DNA from: Vanessa cardui | Taxonomy: Eukaryota > Arthropoda > Insecta > Lepidoptera > Nymphalidae | Length of the DNA: 64,000 nt | Direction of reading: 5' to 3' | Assembly (NCBI RefSeq): GCF_905220365.1 | Contig: NC_061140.1 | Location: 12,774,501 to 12,838,500, forward strand | In this document: in pieces, positions 9,900 through 19,577 of the stretch | Layout: the number at the start of each line of letters is the position of its first letter | How positions within the stretch are numbered: position 1 is the stretch's first letter | The notes under the pieces: model-generated | What the model was told of the DNA's origin: nothing | The model's database searches: none | Seen by the model: the letters and a program-made list of their open reading frames with translations, nothing else | Position numbers and translations under genes: made by a program

Positions 9900-10050
9900 A
9901 CGAGATGGCTCAGTCGTTGGAACGCGGACATCTTGATGACTGCGGGTTCGAATCCAGGCCGGCCCCACTGAATTTCTATGTGCTCAATTTATGTTTATAA
10001 TTCATCTCGTACTCGTCGGTGAAGGAAAACATCGTAGGGAAAAATATATT
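9900..10050 (+). mobile_element. tRNA-derived SINE copy (family 1), 3' truncated, in AMFR intron F-G
   Basis: It starts GAGATGGCTCAG (box A-like), has GGGTTCGAATCC (box B) at about 9943-9954, then body segments shared with the other copies: TTTATAATTCATCTCGTACTC and GTGAAGGAAAACATCGT. It lies opposite to the gene. The 3' part of the family consensus is missing. Confidence 0.8.
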
Positions 10051-10396
10051 AGGCCTCAGCTCGTATGTGGAAGGCCGGTACTGTTACGCGGATGCGCGTC
10101 ACGTCGGCCGATGTACCGTCAAAGGTAATCGTCCACTGCGTGACCTTCCAACTCACGAGGACGCAGCACACGGCGCAGCACAGAATCGAAAGCAGGAGAG
10201 TTTCGACCGAGCCACTCGCGTACATCTACGCGCGCGTCTCGATGGGCCGGATTTACAGAACACGATAATTTAATAATTTTTGTGACATCGATATTTTAGG
10301 CCGGCTGACAGCTGACGTTTGCGATCAACACGTGACGTGTGTGACACGCGTGGCGCGCGAGCAAGGAGGTGTGTCGCGGGCAGGTCGCGGGCGCAC

Positions 10397-10632
10397 CGTC
10401 GAAGTGGAAGAGGTGGTTGTGCGCGGCGGGCGGCGCGGCGGGCGCGTCGCTGGCGGCGGACAGCGCGCGGCGGCACGTGGGGCACGACGCGTCCTGCTGC
10501 ACCCAGCGGCACAGGCACGAGTTGTGGAACAGGTGCGCGCACGGCAGCTTGCGCGCCTCCTTCATGGGCTCCCAGCAGATGGCGCAGTTGTCCTCGTGCT
10601 TCAGCACCTCCTCCGCGCTCGCCATCGGGTAG
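10397..10632 (-). CDS. AMFR: AMFR exon F: RING-H2 domain
   Basis: Acceptor CCCGGCAG before 10632, donor GTGCGC after 10397. It encodes the catalytic RING finger: CAICWEPMKEARKLPCAHLF, HNSC, then CPTC. The spacing matches the cross-brace zinc ligands of AMFR (C-x2-C, C-x-H-x2-H-x2-C, C-x2-C). This module recruits the charged E2. It ends HNHLFHFDG, continued by exon G. Upstream MASAEEVLKHEDN aligns with the vertebrate linker before the RING. Confidence 0.96.
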
Positions 10633-10904
10633 CTGCCGGGACACGCGCGGGCTTAGTCACGTGGGACACGCTCGCTGTTACTAATTGACGGTGCATAAGT
10701 AGCCATGTCTACTATTCACCTTAAATTACTTTGCAACGATTCATTACTGGACATACAAATCACCACGTAAAAATCGAAGCAGAGTAGGTGATACCTAATT
10801 CTCGACGCGTAAATTCGTTGATCGTATTGCACTTCGCTTTAGCAAATAAATACTGCTAAAAATACAAGGAAAAGCGCGAAGAAAACGTGTGACTAATAAA
10901 CGAT

Positions 10905-11550
10905 TAATAAAAAAGGATTCGATAGCTAATTAGCTAATCACTCTTGTAATCGTTTTCAAATGTCTCCTTTATGAGGGGCATTAAGTTTTTTTAATTAAAT
11001 ATCTATTAGACAAACGTTTTTTTCGATTTTCCGACTGTTACGAATTTTAATTTTAATAAACGGTCTATGATTAACTAGTATCCTATCTGACTTGTGACGA
11101 GTGAAAAGTATTAATAAATAGATAATAAAATTGTATCAGTAGGTCCCGAAACTACCCTTTACATACAACCAAACATATTTTACAGTTCTACTGTATAATC
11201 TTAGGGATGATGAAGATAATAAGTCTACATATTTTGCTTGTACTGTTCACAGATTTATTTAAGACATGGGACAGCAATCTTGGTGTGACCAGAGTAAATC
11301 CAGATTCAGATTAATTTGCATTACGCGCTACCCGTGAAACAGCCTTGTAAACCGTATCTCTTAACTTCCATTTTTCAGTTAACTACTGACAAAATTCAGA
11401 AAAATCCTATCTACAACCTTATCCTCTAGCTAGTTAGAAGAGCATCGGAGCAGTTCAAACAAAAACCTAATGTCCTGATAACAGAAACATTTGAAAACGA
11501 TTAGACGAGTAATGACTAACGATTAGTTATCGTATCCTTTGTAAATAATT
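10905..11550. mobile_element. MITE-like element with imperfect terminal inverted repeats
   Basis: The segment at about 10905-10967 (with CGTTTTCAAATGTCTC) recurs inverted at about 11483-11550 (ACATTTGAAAACGATTA), roughly 65 bp per arm with scattered mismatches. No coding capacity lies between. The element class and target duplication are not resolved. Confidence 0.45.
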
Positions 11551-12222
11551 GCTATTTGATCACAGTGTTACTGCTGAGTAAGGCTTCTTAGGTCTAAGCG
11601 ATTAGGGGTGAAAGAGATTTTGTTCGCGATCCCGAATAAAATGTAAGAAAAATCACGATTTATAGCTGGCTGTTACAGAATACTTTAAGAATAGCCGTAA
11701 GGTGATTTTGTCCCAGTGATTATGGGAATCACAAATATCAGCTACCGAGCTGCACATAAGAAATCGGTTATAGTCTCATTTTGAAGAGATCTAGTCGTCG
11801 ACGTGCAGAAAAATTAAGAGGATTCTTGATTGCAGTTACAATTGTTACAATTCAAAAATCGAGCGGATGGAGAGCGGATTCGATCCGGCCGATTTTACTC
11901 TCCTTAAAATATTCTATAGCAGTCAGCTATGATTCGTGATTCTTCCTACATTTATTCCGCGCCTGCGAACAAAATCTCTTGAACGCCTAATAGCTAAGAG
12001 CTAAGAAGCTTTGTGCTGCTGCTATTTAAAATTCAAGTAAATATTATTATTATCTATAAACTCCAATTCTTTGAAGAAGTTTACTTTTATTTAAAAAAAA
12101 AGGTTTTATAATTTTGGCTATGGCTGGTCAAATGTAAATGACTAACTTGCATTTTCCAATTAAATGAAATAAAAAAACCAATACACGTGAGATATCAGAA
12201 GTTTGTCCGTTTCGGTTTAGTA

Positions 12223-12440
12223 CAGTCAGCGTCAAATAATTAGAGACACTCAGGGTATTCAAATAATCCGACGCAACCAAAAAGTCAGTAATATCGGTAC
12301 AAACAAAGTTTCCTTATTGTTGTCAACAATATACGCGCTCAAAAAGTCGACACGTTTAAAATGTCATATAGATCGTCTCAGTCAAACCGCCATAAATATG
12401 GCATTCTGAGTGTTCAAAAATACGGAACACATTAGAAAAC
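12223..12440 (+). repeat. Left long terminal inverted repeat of the Tc1/Tc3-like element
   Basis: The outer 45 bp are perfectly inverted at 14296-14340. The inner part is inverted at 13645-13848 with mismatches. Confidence 0.8.
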
Positions 12441-12780
12441 TAATATGCTGGTTTTCTATGGACATAAATGGCTTCCCGAAGATGAAAACCTCTTTAGGCA
12501 ATCTAGTATTGTTTACATGTCATTCTTTTATTTGTCATTGCATGTCAATTATCTATCAGTTATATCAATATCAAGTGCAATATTAAAGTTAGTAGCAGTA
12601 TTAATAGCGTTTCATGCTTTAATATGTCTACATATCGCATTAGTGACACCACAAAATATCAAATTATATTTTTAAAGAAGGACGGTGTCTCCGTAACATA
12701 TATTTTATAGAGAATTACTTGGAAGGTATTAGGGATCTGGAGTTAATTTCGATGCCGATGAACCTGCTTAACCTAACCTA

Positions 12781-12948
12781 AACACGATCGAGAATTTCTG
12801 GGGCAAATTGGTTCAGGTACGGGGCAGTGCGCGAGCAAGAACCGCCGCAAATTTAAGGAATCACGTCGAAGAAATTTGGGAGTCCATGAGAGGAACAATT
12901 TTTGCTACAATTCGGTGCAATGAATGCGAAGACATCTGTCTGACGTAA
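12781..12948 (+). pseudogene. Tc1-family transposase C-terminal remnant
   Basis: An open frame of 55 codons ends TAA at 12946-12948. It contains TIENFWGKL, matching the D-x-N-P-I-E-N-x-W-G region that carries the last catalytic Glu of Tc1/mariner (DDE/D) transposases, followed by RARTAANLRNHVEEIWESM, the usual C-terminal helix. The rest of the catalytic core upstream is not recognisable, so the gene is broken. Confidence 0.75.
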
Positions 12949-13848
12949 TTCTAGCAGACAGCGGCTATACACGATTTTAGTTAAATAAATAAAAATAATT
13001 AAAGCTAAAAATGTTTTACATCCGACGAGAGTTTTTAGTGTTCTGTGCGTTCGAAAGTAATTTGGTCGAAAGTGCTCATTTTGTCGATAAAATGGAATGT
13101 ATTCATTTTAATTAGGTATACAAGTAACATTAAATACTTGTTTCAGTATAGAAATTGCTATTTATTTTTTGACATGAACATGATATAATAATAGATAAGC
13201 ACTCTTGCTCTTCGAGACATATATATATATATACTAATTCTCATTTACCAATTAATGACAGGTTTCACACTCCGTCAAAATTATTTTTTCGATTCAGTTT
13301 GACAACAAACGATTCTCGACGATATGCTCAAAATAACAATTCCAGAATTATCAGAATTTCGTGTAAATAGCATTTCGTATTTTTTGACTATTAAATTTAA
13401 TATTATGACGTATAAAGTGCTTCCTGATAATTTTACTCATATAGATTAGATTTGGCAGGTTTGGGAATCAAGTGTTGTAAACGGCTCTGCACAATTTTTT
13501 TTTTAAAAAATTTGCATCTGTGACCTCTTGCTTAAAGTGAAAAGGATAGCAGTAGTTTCTATCTCTTTCATATTATGCATAAATATTTCAATATTAATTG
13601 ATGTGACAAATTGTATTTAAAATATATAGCTGTAAAGTATATTTTTCTAATGTGTTCCGTATTTTTGAACACTTAGCTTAACTGAATGCTTGGATACCAC
13701 TGGCGAGGGCTGTAACCATATTTATGGCGGTTTTAGTGAAACGATCTATATGAAATTTTAAGCGTGTCGACTTTTTGAGCGCGTATATTGTTGACAACAA
13801 TACGCAAACTTTGTTTGTACCGATATTATTGACTTTTTGGTTGCGTCT

Positions 13849-14299
13849 AATAGGCTATTTGACTGGTTTTAAAATCCATTTTATATTATTTAGTAGAAGT
13901 TAAGAAACCCAGTAAAAGTTGTGTTTTTTATTTCTAGTACATATTTGCCGAAAAATATCTTATTAAAATTTCCATATTTAAATAGCGCGCAAAAACGCTA
14001 TTTGGACAATATGGCGCTGCAATGGGGTCGGTGACGTCACTTTCCTGTATTTTAATCTGTGGTACATATGGTAGAAAAGCAAAGTTTACAAGTAAGTGAC
14101 TTCATTATAAGCCTGGCCAATCAGGACCGTTTTGTGTCAGGTGACAAACGTTTGAAAAAATGCATTTTTATATATGGATTTTTGAATAAATCAAGTATTA
14201 TTTTCAACTTTCATTAGTAAACAACCATTTTTAAACTCATAATATACACTCATTACAATAATTCACAATTTATTTTTCGCATTGTCAAATAGCCTATTA
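13849..14299. mobile_element. MITE nested in the right arm of the Tc1/Tc3-like element
   Basis: A 16-bp perfect inverted repeat, TAATAGGCTATTTGAC at 13849-13864 and its complement at 14284-14299, bounds about 450 bp without coding capacity. It interrupts sequence that is continuous in the left arm of the host transposon. The TIR family and exact target duplication are unresolved. Confidence 0.65.
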
Positions 14300-14680
14300 T
14301 TTGAATACCCTGAGTGTCTCTAATTATTTGACGCTGACTGTACATCATATTTACTTTATCTTTTAATATAAAGATTATTACTGTGACGAATGTGAAATCG
14401 AGCACTTTCCAGTAAATCATAATCTTACTTTGTTTATTACTCCGAGTGTTACTATTTATATGCAATACGTGATTATATTTTGTTGTTTGTTGTTCGAGGA
14501 GGTTCATCGATTATCTTAATTATATTTTTAGCCGACAGACTTACGTTTCAAATCATAATCGGTCAACGACGCTGCGATCCGTCAAGAGTTATCGATATCT
14601 TTCATCTATCTTATAAAATAATCTTTATTATAATTAATTACAATGAGTTTTCATAGTGTTATTATTGCACGTACTATATT

Positions 14681-14713
14681 GTGTGTGTGTGTGTGTGTGT
14701 GAGCGTGTGTGTG

Positions 14714-14769
<56 letters not shown>

Positions 14770-14798
14770 CGTGTGTGTGCGTGCGCGTGCGTGCGTGC
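14681..14798 (+). repeat. (GT)n microsatellite, interrupted
   Basis: About 118 bp of GT/GC dinucleotides with GAGC and GC interruptions. On the AMFR strand it is (CA)n and starts immediately after the exon E donor hexamer (14804-14799). Confidence 0.95.
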
Positions 14799-14804
14799 AC
14801 TTAC

Positions 14805-14983
14805 TTGCGGCTCATGTGCGAGGAGAGCGCGGCGTAGAGACGGTGGCGCCGCAGCCGCGCCAGCATGGCGTACAGCAGGTGCCGCAGCTGCATGAGCAGC
14901 ACCAGCGACGCCATGGACACCACCACGTTGCTGTACACCACCATGTGCGCCACGTGCACAGTCTCCGTCACCAGCGACACGGC
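14805..14983 (-). CDS. AMFR: AMFR exon E: last membrane segment and linker
   Basis: Acceptor GCGGGCAG before 14983, donor GTAAGT after 14805. It encodes HMVVYSNVVVSMASLVLLMQ and LRHLLYAMLARLRRHRLY, aligning with the vertebrate HMLLFGN...SMASLVIFMQLRYLF region: one hydrophobic helix followed by a basic amphipathic helix leading to the RING. The last two bases complete a codon with the first base of exon F. Confidence 0.93.
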
Positions 14984-15844
14984 CTGCCCGCATCAAGTTG
15001 TTATCATCATTATTGAATACCATACACTGTAAACTAACCACTGCTGAATTAAGCCTAAAACTAAGGCGCTTTGGAGCTTGGATAAAATCGTACTCTACTT
15101 TAGTTCGTGTTTGTGGGTACACGTGTCGGTGTTGGTTCAGAAGGTCTTCCTTCTCCGCGACGCACGAGGTGAGATGATGAGTTAGATGAGTCTCATTGCA
15201 GTTTGCCCGCTATGAATGACAGCCTCTAGTTGAGATTAATCTGTTTAACCACGAGCTAGTCTATTTTTGAATAATGACTAAAATCATCACCAAATATCTA
15301 GGAAATACTTGAAACTTGAATTAAAGGATTAAATATAAAATATTCATAGTATTTTATAGAAAGTGATATGAGATACGTAGGTAGGTTAGTACGCAAGTAA
15401 ACTACAGTAGCTATTGAGAGAACAATATCAAGGAAATTAAGAGAAAAAAATGTATTTTCCCCGTAGAACCGATCGAACGATATTCCAGTTCTTTAATCGC
15501 AAACTTCCTATGTCGTCAGCAAATCGCATTAAAGAAATAAACAAATTCAAGAATTCATGACGCTCGCGCACAATAAGAACATTTTAATTATTCTCAGAAA
15601 ATAATTTCAATCGATTTTATTATCACAAGCACGCTCTTACATATAATTTTAAATCTTCGTTATACGATGATGTCCTAATAACCAATTTCTGCTAAGATTC
15701 ATACCCCGTGTTAGACTCCAGAATCTGAGTCAGAATCATGGGACTTGCAGCCAAATGTACAATACAAACGAGGCCAAGATTTTGCAGAGAAAGGAAGCAG
15801 CGAGATGTAATTGATTAGTTTAAGGTGCGTAGGTCAGTACCTAC

Positions 15845-15894
15845 GTCATCTCTCACACTGTGAGAGATGACCCTCACAGTGTGAGAGATGACCC
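15845..15894. repeat. Palindrome plus 21-bp tandem duplication
   Basis: A 13-bp perfect inverted repeat with a 1-bp centre occupies 15845-15871 (arm GTCATCTCTCACA). Its right arm, TGTGAGAGATGACCC, is repeated 21 bp further on at 15880-15894. It abuts the 5' end of the adjacent SINE and replaces the expected SINE head. Confidence 0.8.
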
Positions 15895-16146
15895 CGAGTT
15901 TAGAACGCGTGCATCTTAAGCGATAATTGCGGGATCAAATCTAGGCAAGCACGTGCTTATATGTGCTTAAGTTGTGTTTATATTTCATCTCATGCTCGGC
16001 GGTGAAGGAAAACATCGTGAGGAAACCTGCATGTGTCTAATTTCATCGAAATTCTGCCTCATGTGTATTCCAGTAATCCACACTGGAACAGCGTTGTGGA
16101 ATATATTCCATACGTTCTCTTCGAAGGGAGAGGAGGCCTTAGGCAG
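15895..16146 (+). mobile_element. tRNA-derived SINE copy (family 1), nearly complete body
   Basis: From TTTAGAACGCGTGCATCTTA through the box B-like GGGATCAAATCTAGG, the body CTCGGCGGTGAAGGAAAACA, and GAGAGGAGGCCTTAG. The first bases of the tRNA-like head and the last about 20 bp are missing. Antisense to AMFR, in intron D-E. Confidence 0.88.
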
Positions 16147-16163
16147 TTCCTGTCAGTACTCAC

Positions 16164-16274
16164 GTCGAAGACGAGGTGCGTGTAGTAGGCGGCGGGCCCG
16201 GCCGCGTCCGCGTCGTGGGCGCGCAGCGTGAAGCGCGCCAGCACGTGCAGCGCCGACACGCCCAGCAGCAGGCA
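16164..16274 (-). CDS. AMFR: AMFR exon D: membrane-domain segment
   Basis: Acceptor GTATGCAG before 16274, donor GTGAGT after 16164; 37 codons. It encodes CLLLGVSALHVLARF, then RAHDADAAGPAAYYTHLVFD, aligning with the vertebrate luminal/membrane stretch that ends YVYYTDFVME. GC content is very high. Confidence 0.88.
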
Positions 16275-16375
16275 CTGCATACGTCACCGTAGGTTAACAC
16301 ACAGACGCCTCTCATGTCAAGATAGATCCAAAATCATTGCAATCGAATTGGTACTATATTTATAGTATGTAATAC
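16275..16375 (-). other. AMFR intron C-D (101 bp)
   Basis: Short intron, donor GTATTA and acceptor GTATGCAG. It is AT-rich between two GC-rich exons. Confidence 0.8.
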
Positions 16376-16528
16376 CTCAGCGGCCATGAAGGCGAACGTG
16401 TCCTTCCCGGCCGGCAGGCCCCACACGACAGCCACCACGAAGAGAGCAGACGCAGCAGTCAGGATGCCCATCAGCAGACCGAGGACCCGCGTGTTCGCCC
16501 AGCGAGCCGAGGTCGGTGACGATGCCAG
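16376..16528 (-). CDS. AMFR: AMFR exon C: membrane-domain segment
   Basis: Acceptor TTTCTCAG before 16528, donor GTATTA after 16376; 51 codons. It encodes LASSPTSARWANTRVLGLLM, then a hydrophobic helix (GILTAASALFVVAVVW) and KDTFAFMAAE. This aligns with vertebrate SFSPTTP...TLAFMAAE. Confidence 0.92.
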
Positions 16529-17496
16529 CTGAGAAATGGAGATATCATATTATTACATTGCGTCGATTTTTCTACTGCATCATTATATATATGTCTATAA
16601 AATAAGTATATATTAGAAACCATTAGTAGGATTTTAAGTTATACTTGGTAGATATTTTCCAACATCACACCCATTCGTAATATTTTTTTATTATAGAACA
16701 AACATTATATTGTATAATATAAACCATATAAAATCTGTGCAAATAAAAAAAGGTAACAGGTAGGAGGTAGCGTAATATTGTGTTCTTAAGAACAGACGAC
16801 GATATAAAATTCGTATTTTAATCGTGCTAAGCCAGAGAGCTATATATTAATAACAGCAATGTACCGGAGCCTCAAAAGATCAATACATAATACAAAAAGG
16901 AAACATAGAGCGACGGGTAGCAAGTCTGTAAAGAAATAAAAATCTTTACAACGGGGAAGTCCCCCTTTTTCCATCCCGTTTGCTCCTTCGCTTCCTACGC
17001 CCTCGCCCCCTGCTGCTGGATTCAATATTTACTCTATAATATTTAAGGCTTTTGTATCGGACTTCATCGAAACGGGACAAAGGTGATTTCCTTAATGATA
17101 TTTATTTAATAAAGGTAAGAACATTTTCATAAGTTCAATTGTATCTGGACATTAACAAAGATTAACAAGCATTATATAATATTTCATTTCGTTCGATCTG
17201 TTTTCACTTGTCCTTTAGAGAGCTTGAATGATATTACGGTGCAATACAAGCTTTGTTAGTGTGCGTGGCAGATCTTTTAATTCAATTATACAGTATATCC
17301 ACTCAACAGCTTTCATCAGATCCAGATTGAATTATTCACGACAAATTTCTGATTTCACTAATGGACAACAACACTGTACCGTATACTTGTCAATTGTTCG
17401 TATTTGAAATATTTCCATTAGCTTATTAATCTATTTCATTAAATTGATTGCTAATTAAAATGGATAAATTTTATTTTAATAGGTAGAAGCGCTTTG

Positions 17497-17740
17497 TACA
17501 AATCCATCTGGGTGGGTACCACCTACTTATTAAATTATCTATAAGCAAAAAGCAACATTTTATATCGTTGTGTTTTCGTATTTAGCATTAGTCTGCTAGT
17601 GTGATTATGGGCATGAAGAACATAACATTTTAGCCCAATAGTATTCTTATGGTATGGTTATTATTTCTTACGGCGTAAGTGTCTATGATCGGAGATGACC
17701 ACTTACTATGAGACGATCTCTTTGTCAGTCTCCCTACCAA
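17497..17740 (-). repeat. Degraded copy of the 290-bp lepidopteran interspersed repeat
   Basis: On the minus strand it reads AGTAGGTGGTACCCACCCAG at one end and ATAGTAAGTGGTCATC at the other, the same landmarks as the better copies at 24671 and 27513. Confidence 0.55.
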
Positions 17741-18177
17741 TAAATTTTTCATTATCATTAATATAATTAAAAAAAAGCTTTAAAATGTTTAAGGGTATAT
17801 TACGTCAGTATAAATGTTACGTTCGAAAAATAAAACTTAAGGTCGTGCGTTCGAAAATCAGTTCCTATATTGTCATACACTAGTTTAATTATATGTGAGT
17901 CTGCATCGATCGTAGTTACAAATCATACAACAAAACATGAATGCACTATCGTCCATTCTGAGTGAAGATAGAGTATATATGCAACCAGACTACAATAAAT
18001 TTGTAACTGAAGTATTAATTAACATACTCTAAGTTTGTAAAAGTATAACTAAACTGACGCGCTTCCTTATATTCAAAAAAATAAAGAAACATTTTTATCT
18101 CAAAAGTAAACATTAAGTATATTTTTTAATATTTTGTTTTATTTGTTAAAAATAATTATAATGTATATAATATTTAA

Positions 18178-18262
18178 GTAGACTTTTGCAAGGAATTTTA
18201 AATCGTCATTTTATAAAACGAACTTAAATGAAGCTACCACCGGAATGTAGATTCTACCATCA
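18178..18262 (+). repeat. Fragment of an interspersed repeat 3' end (GAAGCTACCACCGG family)
   Basis: It shares TTTTAAATCGTCATTTTA, TGAAGCTACCACCGG and TAGATTCTACC with 19453-19577 and 49629-49710. Confidence 0.5.
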
Positions 18263-19157
18263 AACGAAAAGAAACTAGTTCCAACAGCTAAAACAATCAA
18301 ATGTGTCAATTAAACTTATATGCTTATATTAGCGATCATAACATTAGTATCTACGAAAAAAGTACTCGATCGATCAAATGAAATGAAATAATTCCCCAGT
18401 TTTATTTTAAGGAAGTATCTATGTTATAGATATGTTCTTTGCTTGTTATATTATTTAATTTGTGAAAAAGAATAATAACTAAATTTTCGACCTGTTCTAT
18501 TCGGCATAAAATGCAATCTGAACCGTTAATTAAGTTATGTATCGCTTAACACTCAAATGAATATGAACTTACGATATAAGTAAGAACGAAGCGAGAAAAG
18601 TATATTTTAATTTGATTTATTTGATAATCCAGTCATCGGTCAGTGCATGTTTCGGACTTATAGAGTCATAGCTACGATATTCAACGTGTGCGTTCAACAG
18701 GCTTCGAGCCCGCCGCGATCAATACAGCATCCATCTCTGACGCAGAAGCGTTGGCGGGTCACTAGTCGAGCTTCGTACATAAAGTATATAGAGCGATACA
18801 CCTACACGTCCGTCGCTGGGCATCCAATATTCCCGTGCAATTCTATTCGATTTCGTATTAGCGGAAGGGAATTAAAATTGAAATACATTCAATCAATCGG
18901 AAAGTATTTTCACTAATTGTCGAATTTGGTCAAAAAATAATGTACTTATTTCTATCAAACCCGATTCTAGTTTACATATCATTTTAATTCTCTTATTTCA
19001 TTTACATCTTGGTGACGGTGAGATCGTTAAAGGATTTCAGTCACAGAGAATCTTTCTTTTCTACCGCCATTTATCACTCATTGCTTATTTGTCACTATAG
19101 TTCTATTTTTACTTTATATCGAATTATGATAATATTATAACAAATTATTAATTTTGT

Positions 19158-19345
19158 CGAGATGGTAAAAATAGATCGCAACATAATCCAGAGTTTGAAA
19201 CCAGGGCAGACATTTTATGTGCTCATGTATAGTTCATCTCTAGCTTCTCGGAATTTTGTCAAATGTTTGTCTAGTTGGTGTTCGAAGCAGCGCCATACCT
19301 TATTTTATAGAGGAGATGAGGCTTTTGTATAGTCTGTTGCACAAC
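19158..19345 (+). mobile_element. Old, degraded SINE copy (family 1)
   Basis: It keeps GTCGAGATGG, GAGTTTGAAACCAGGGCA (box B region), TGTGCTCA, TTCATCTCTAGC, and GAGGAGATGAGGC near the end, in the same order as intact copies but with many changes. Confidence 0.5.
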
Positions 19346-19452
19346 GTCTCTCACTAATCTGCTAACACTATAATATTACATGAATTATGATCCTGTTGAA
19401 TGTTTACCCTTTCATGTCACTTATTTCCAAAAGTCTTGGTATTTTATCCATT

Positions 19453-19577
19453 CAAAAAAAATCAAAATCAAAATAAACTTTATTCAAGGAGGCTTTTATA
19501 AGCACTTTTGAATCGTCATTTTACAATTAAGTGAAGCTACCACCGGTTCGGAAAGTAGATTCTACCGAGAAGATTCA
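19453..19577 (+). repeat. Interspersed repeat 3' end (GAAGCTACCACCGG family)
   Basis: It begins ATCAAAATCAAAATAAACTT, then TATTCAAGGAGGCTTTTATA, and ends TAGATTCTACCGAGAAGA. This is a very common lepidopteran motif string whose parent element I cannot name. Confidence 0.6.

Larger units (their letters stand above)
12223..14340. mobile_element. Decayed Tc1/Tc3-like DNA transposon with long terminal inverted repeats
   Basis: The ends CAGTCAGCGTC... and ...GACGCTGACTG are perfect 45-bp inverted repeats flanked by TA on both sides, the Tc1/mariner target duplication. The inverted homology continues inward: 12270-12440 pairs with 13645-13848 (GCAACCAAAAAGTCA, TGTTGTCAACAATATACGCG, AAAAATACGGAACACATTAG), so the arms total about 220 bp, a Tc3-like design. 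The right arm is split by a nested MITE. The centre keeps a transposase remnant. It is inactive as it stands. Confidence 0.85.
10633..14804 (-). other. AMFR intron E-F (4.2 kb)
   Basis: It contains, from low to high coordinate, a MITE-like inverted-repeat element (10905-11550), unassigned AT-rich DNA (11551-12222), a Tc1/Tc3-like transposon with nested MITE (12223-14340), about 340 bp without features, and a GT/CA microsatellite next to the exon E donor. No gene seen inside. Confidence 0.6.
14984..16163 (-). other. AMFR intron D-E (1.2 kb)
   Basis: It holds a short inverted/tandem duplication (15845-15894) directly followed by a SINE that ends about 12 bp from the exon D donor. The remaining about 860 bp (14984-15844) are AT-rich with nothing recognised. 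Confidence 0.6.

Noticed and set aside
9940..9956. Box B-like sequence suggesting a tRNA gene
   Set aside because: Part of a SINE repeated elsewhere in the window; no full cloverleaf with an anticodon stem of proper length.
10270..10688. Plus- and minus-strand frames overlapping AMFR exon F
   Set aside because: Shadows of the RING exon; no independent homology.
12445..12675. 76-codon plus-strand frame
   Set aside because: Inside the decayed Tc1/Tc3-like element, AT-rich and hydrophobic by composition, no transposase motif.
14656..15016. Plus-strand frames with Cys/Val repeats
   Set aside because: Translation of the GT microsatellite and antisense of AMFR exon E.
18647..18916. 89-codon plus-strand frame
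   Set aside because: No recognisable domain, no splice context or codon signature; inside an AMFR intron.
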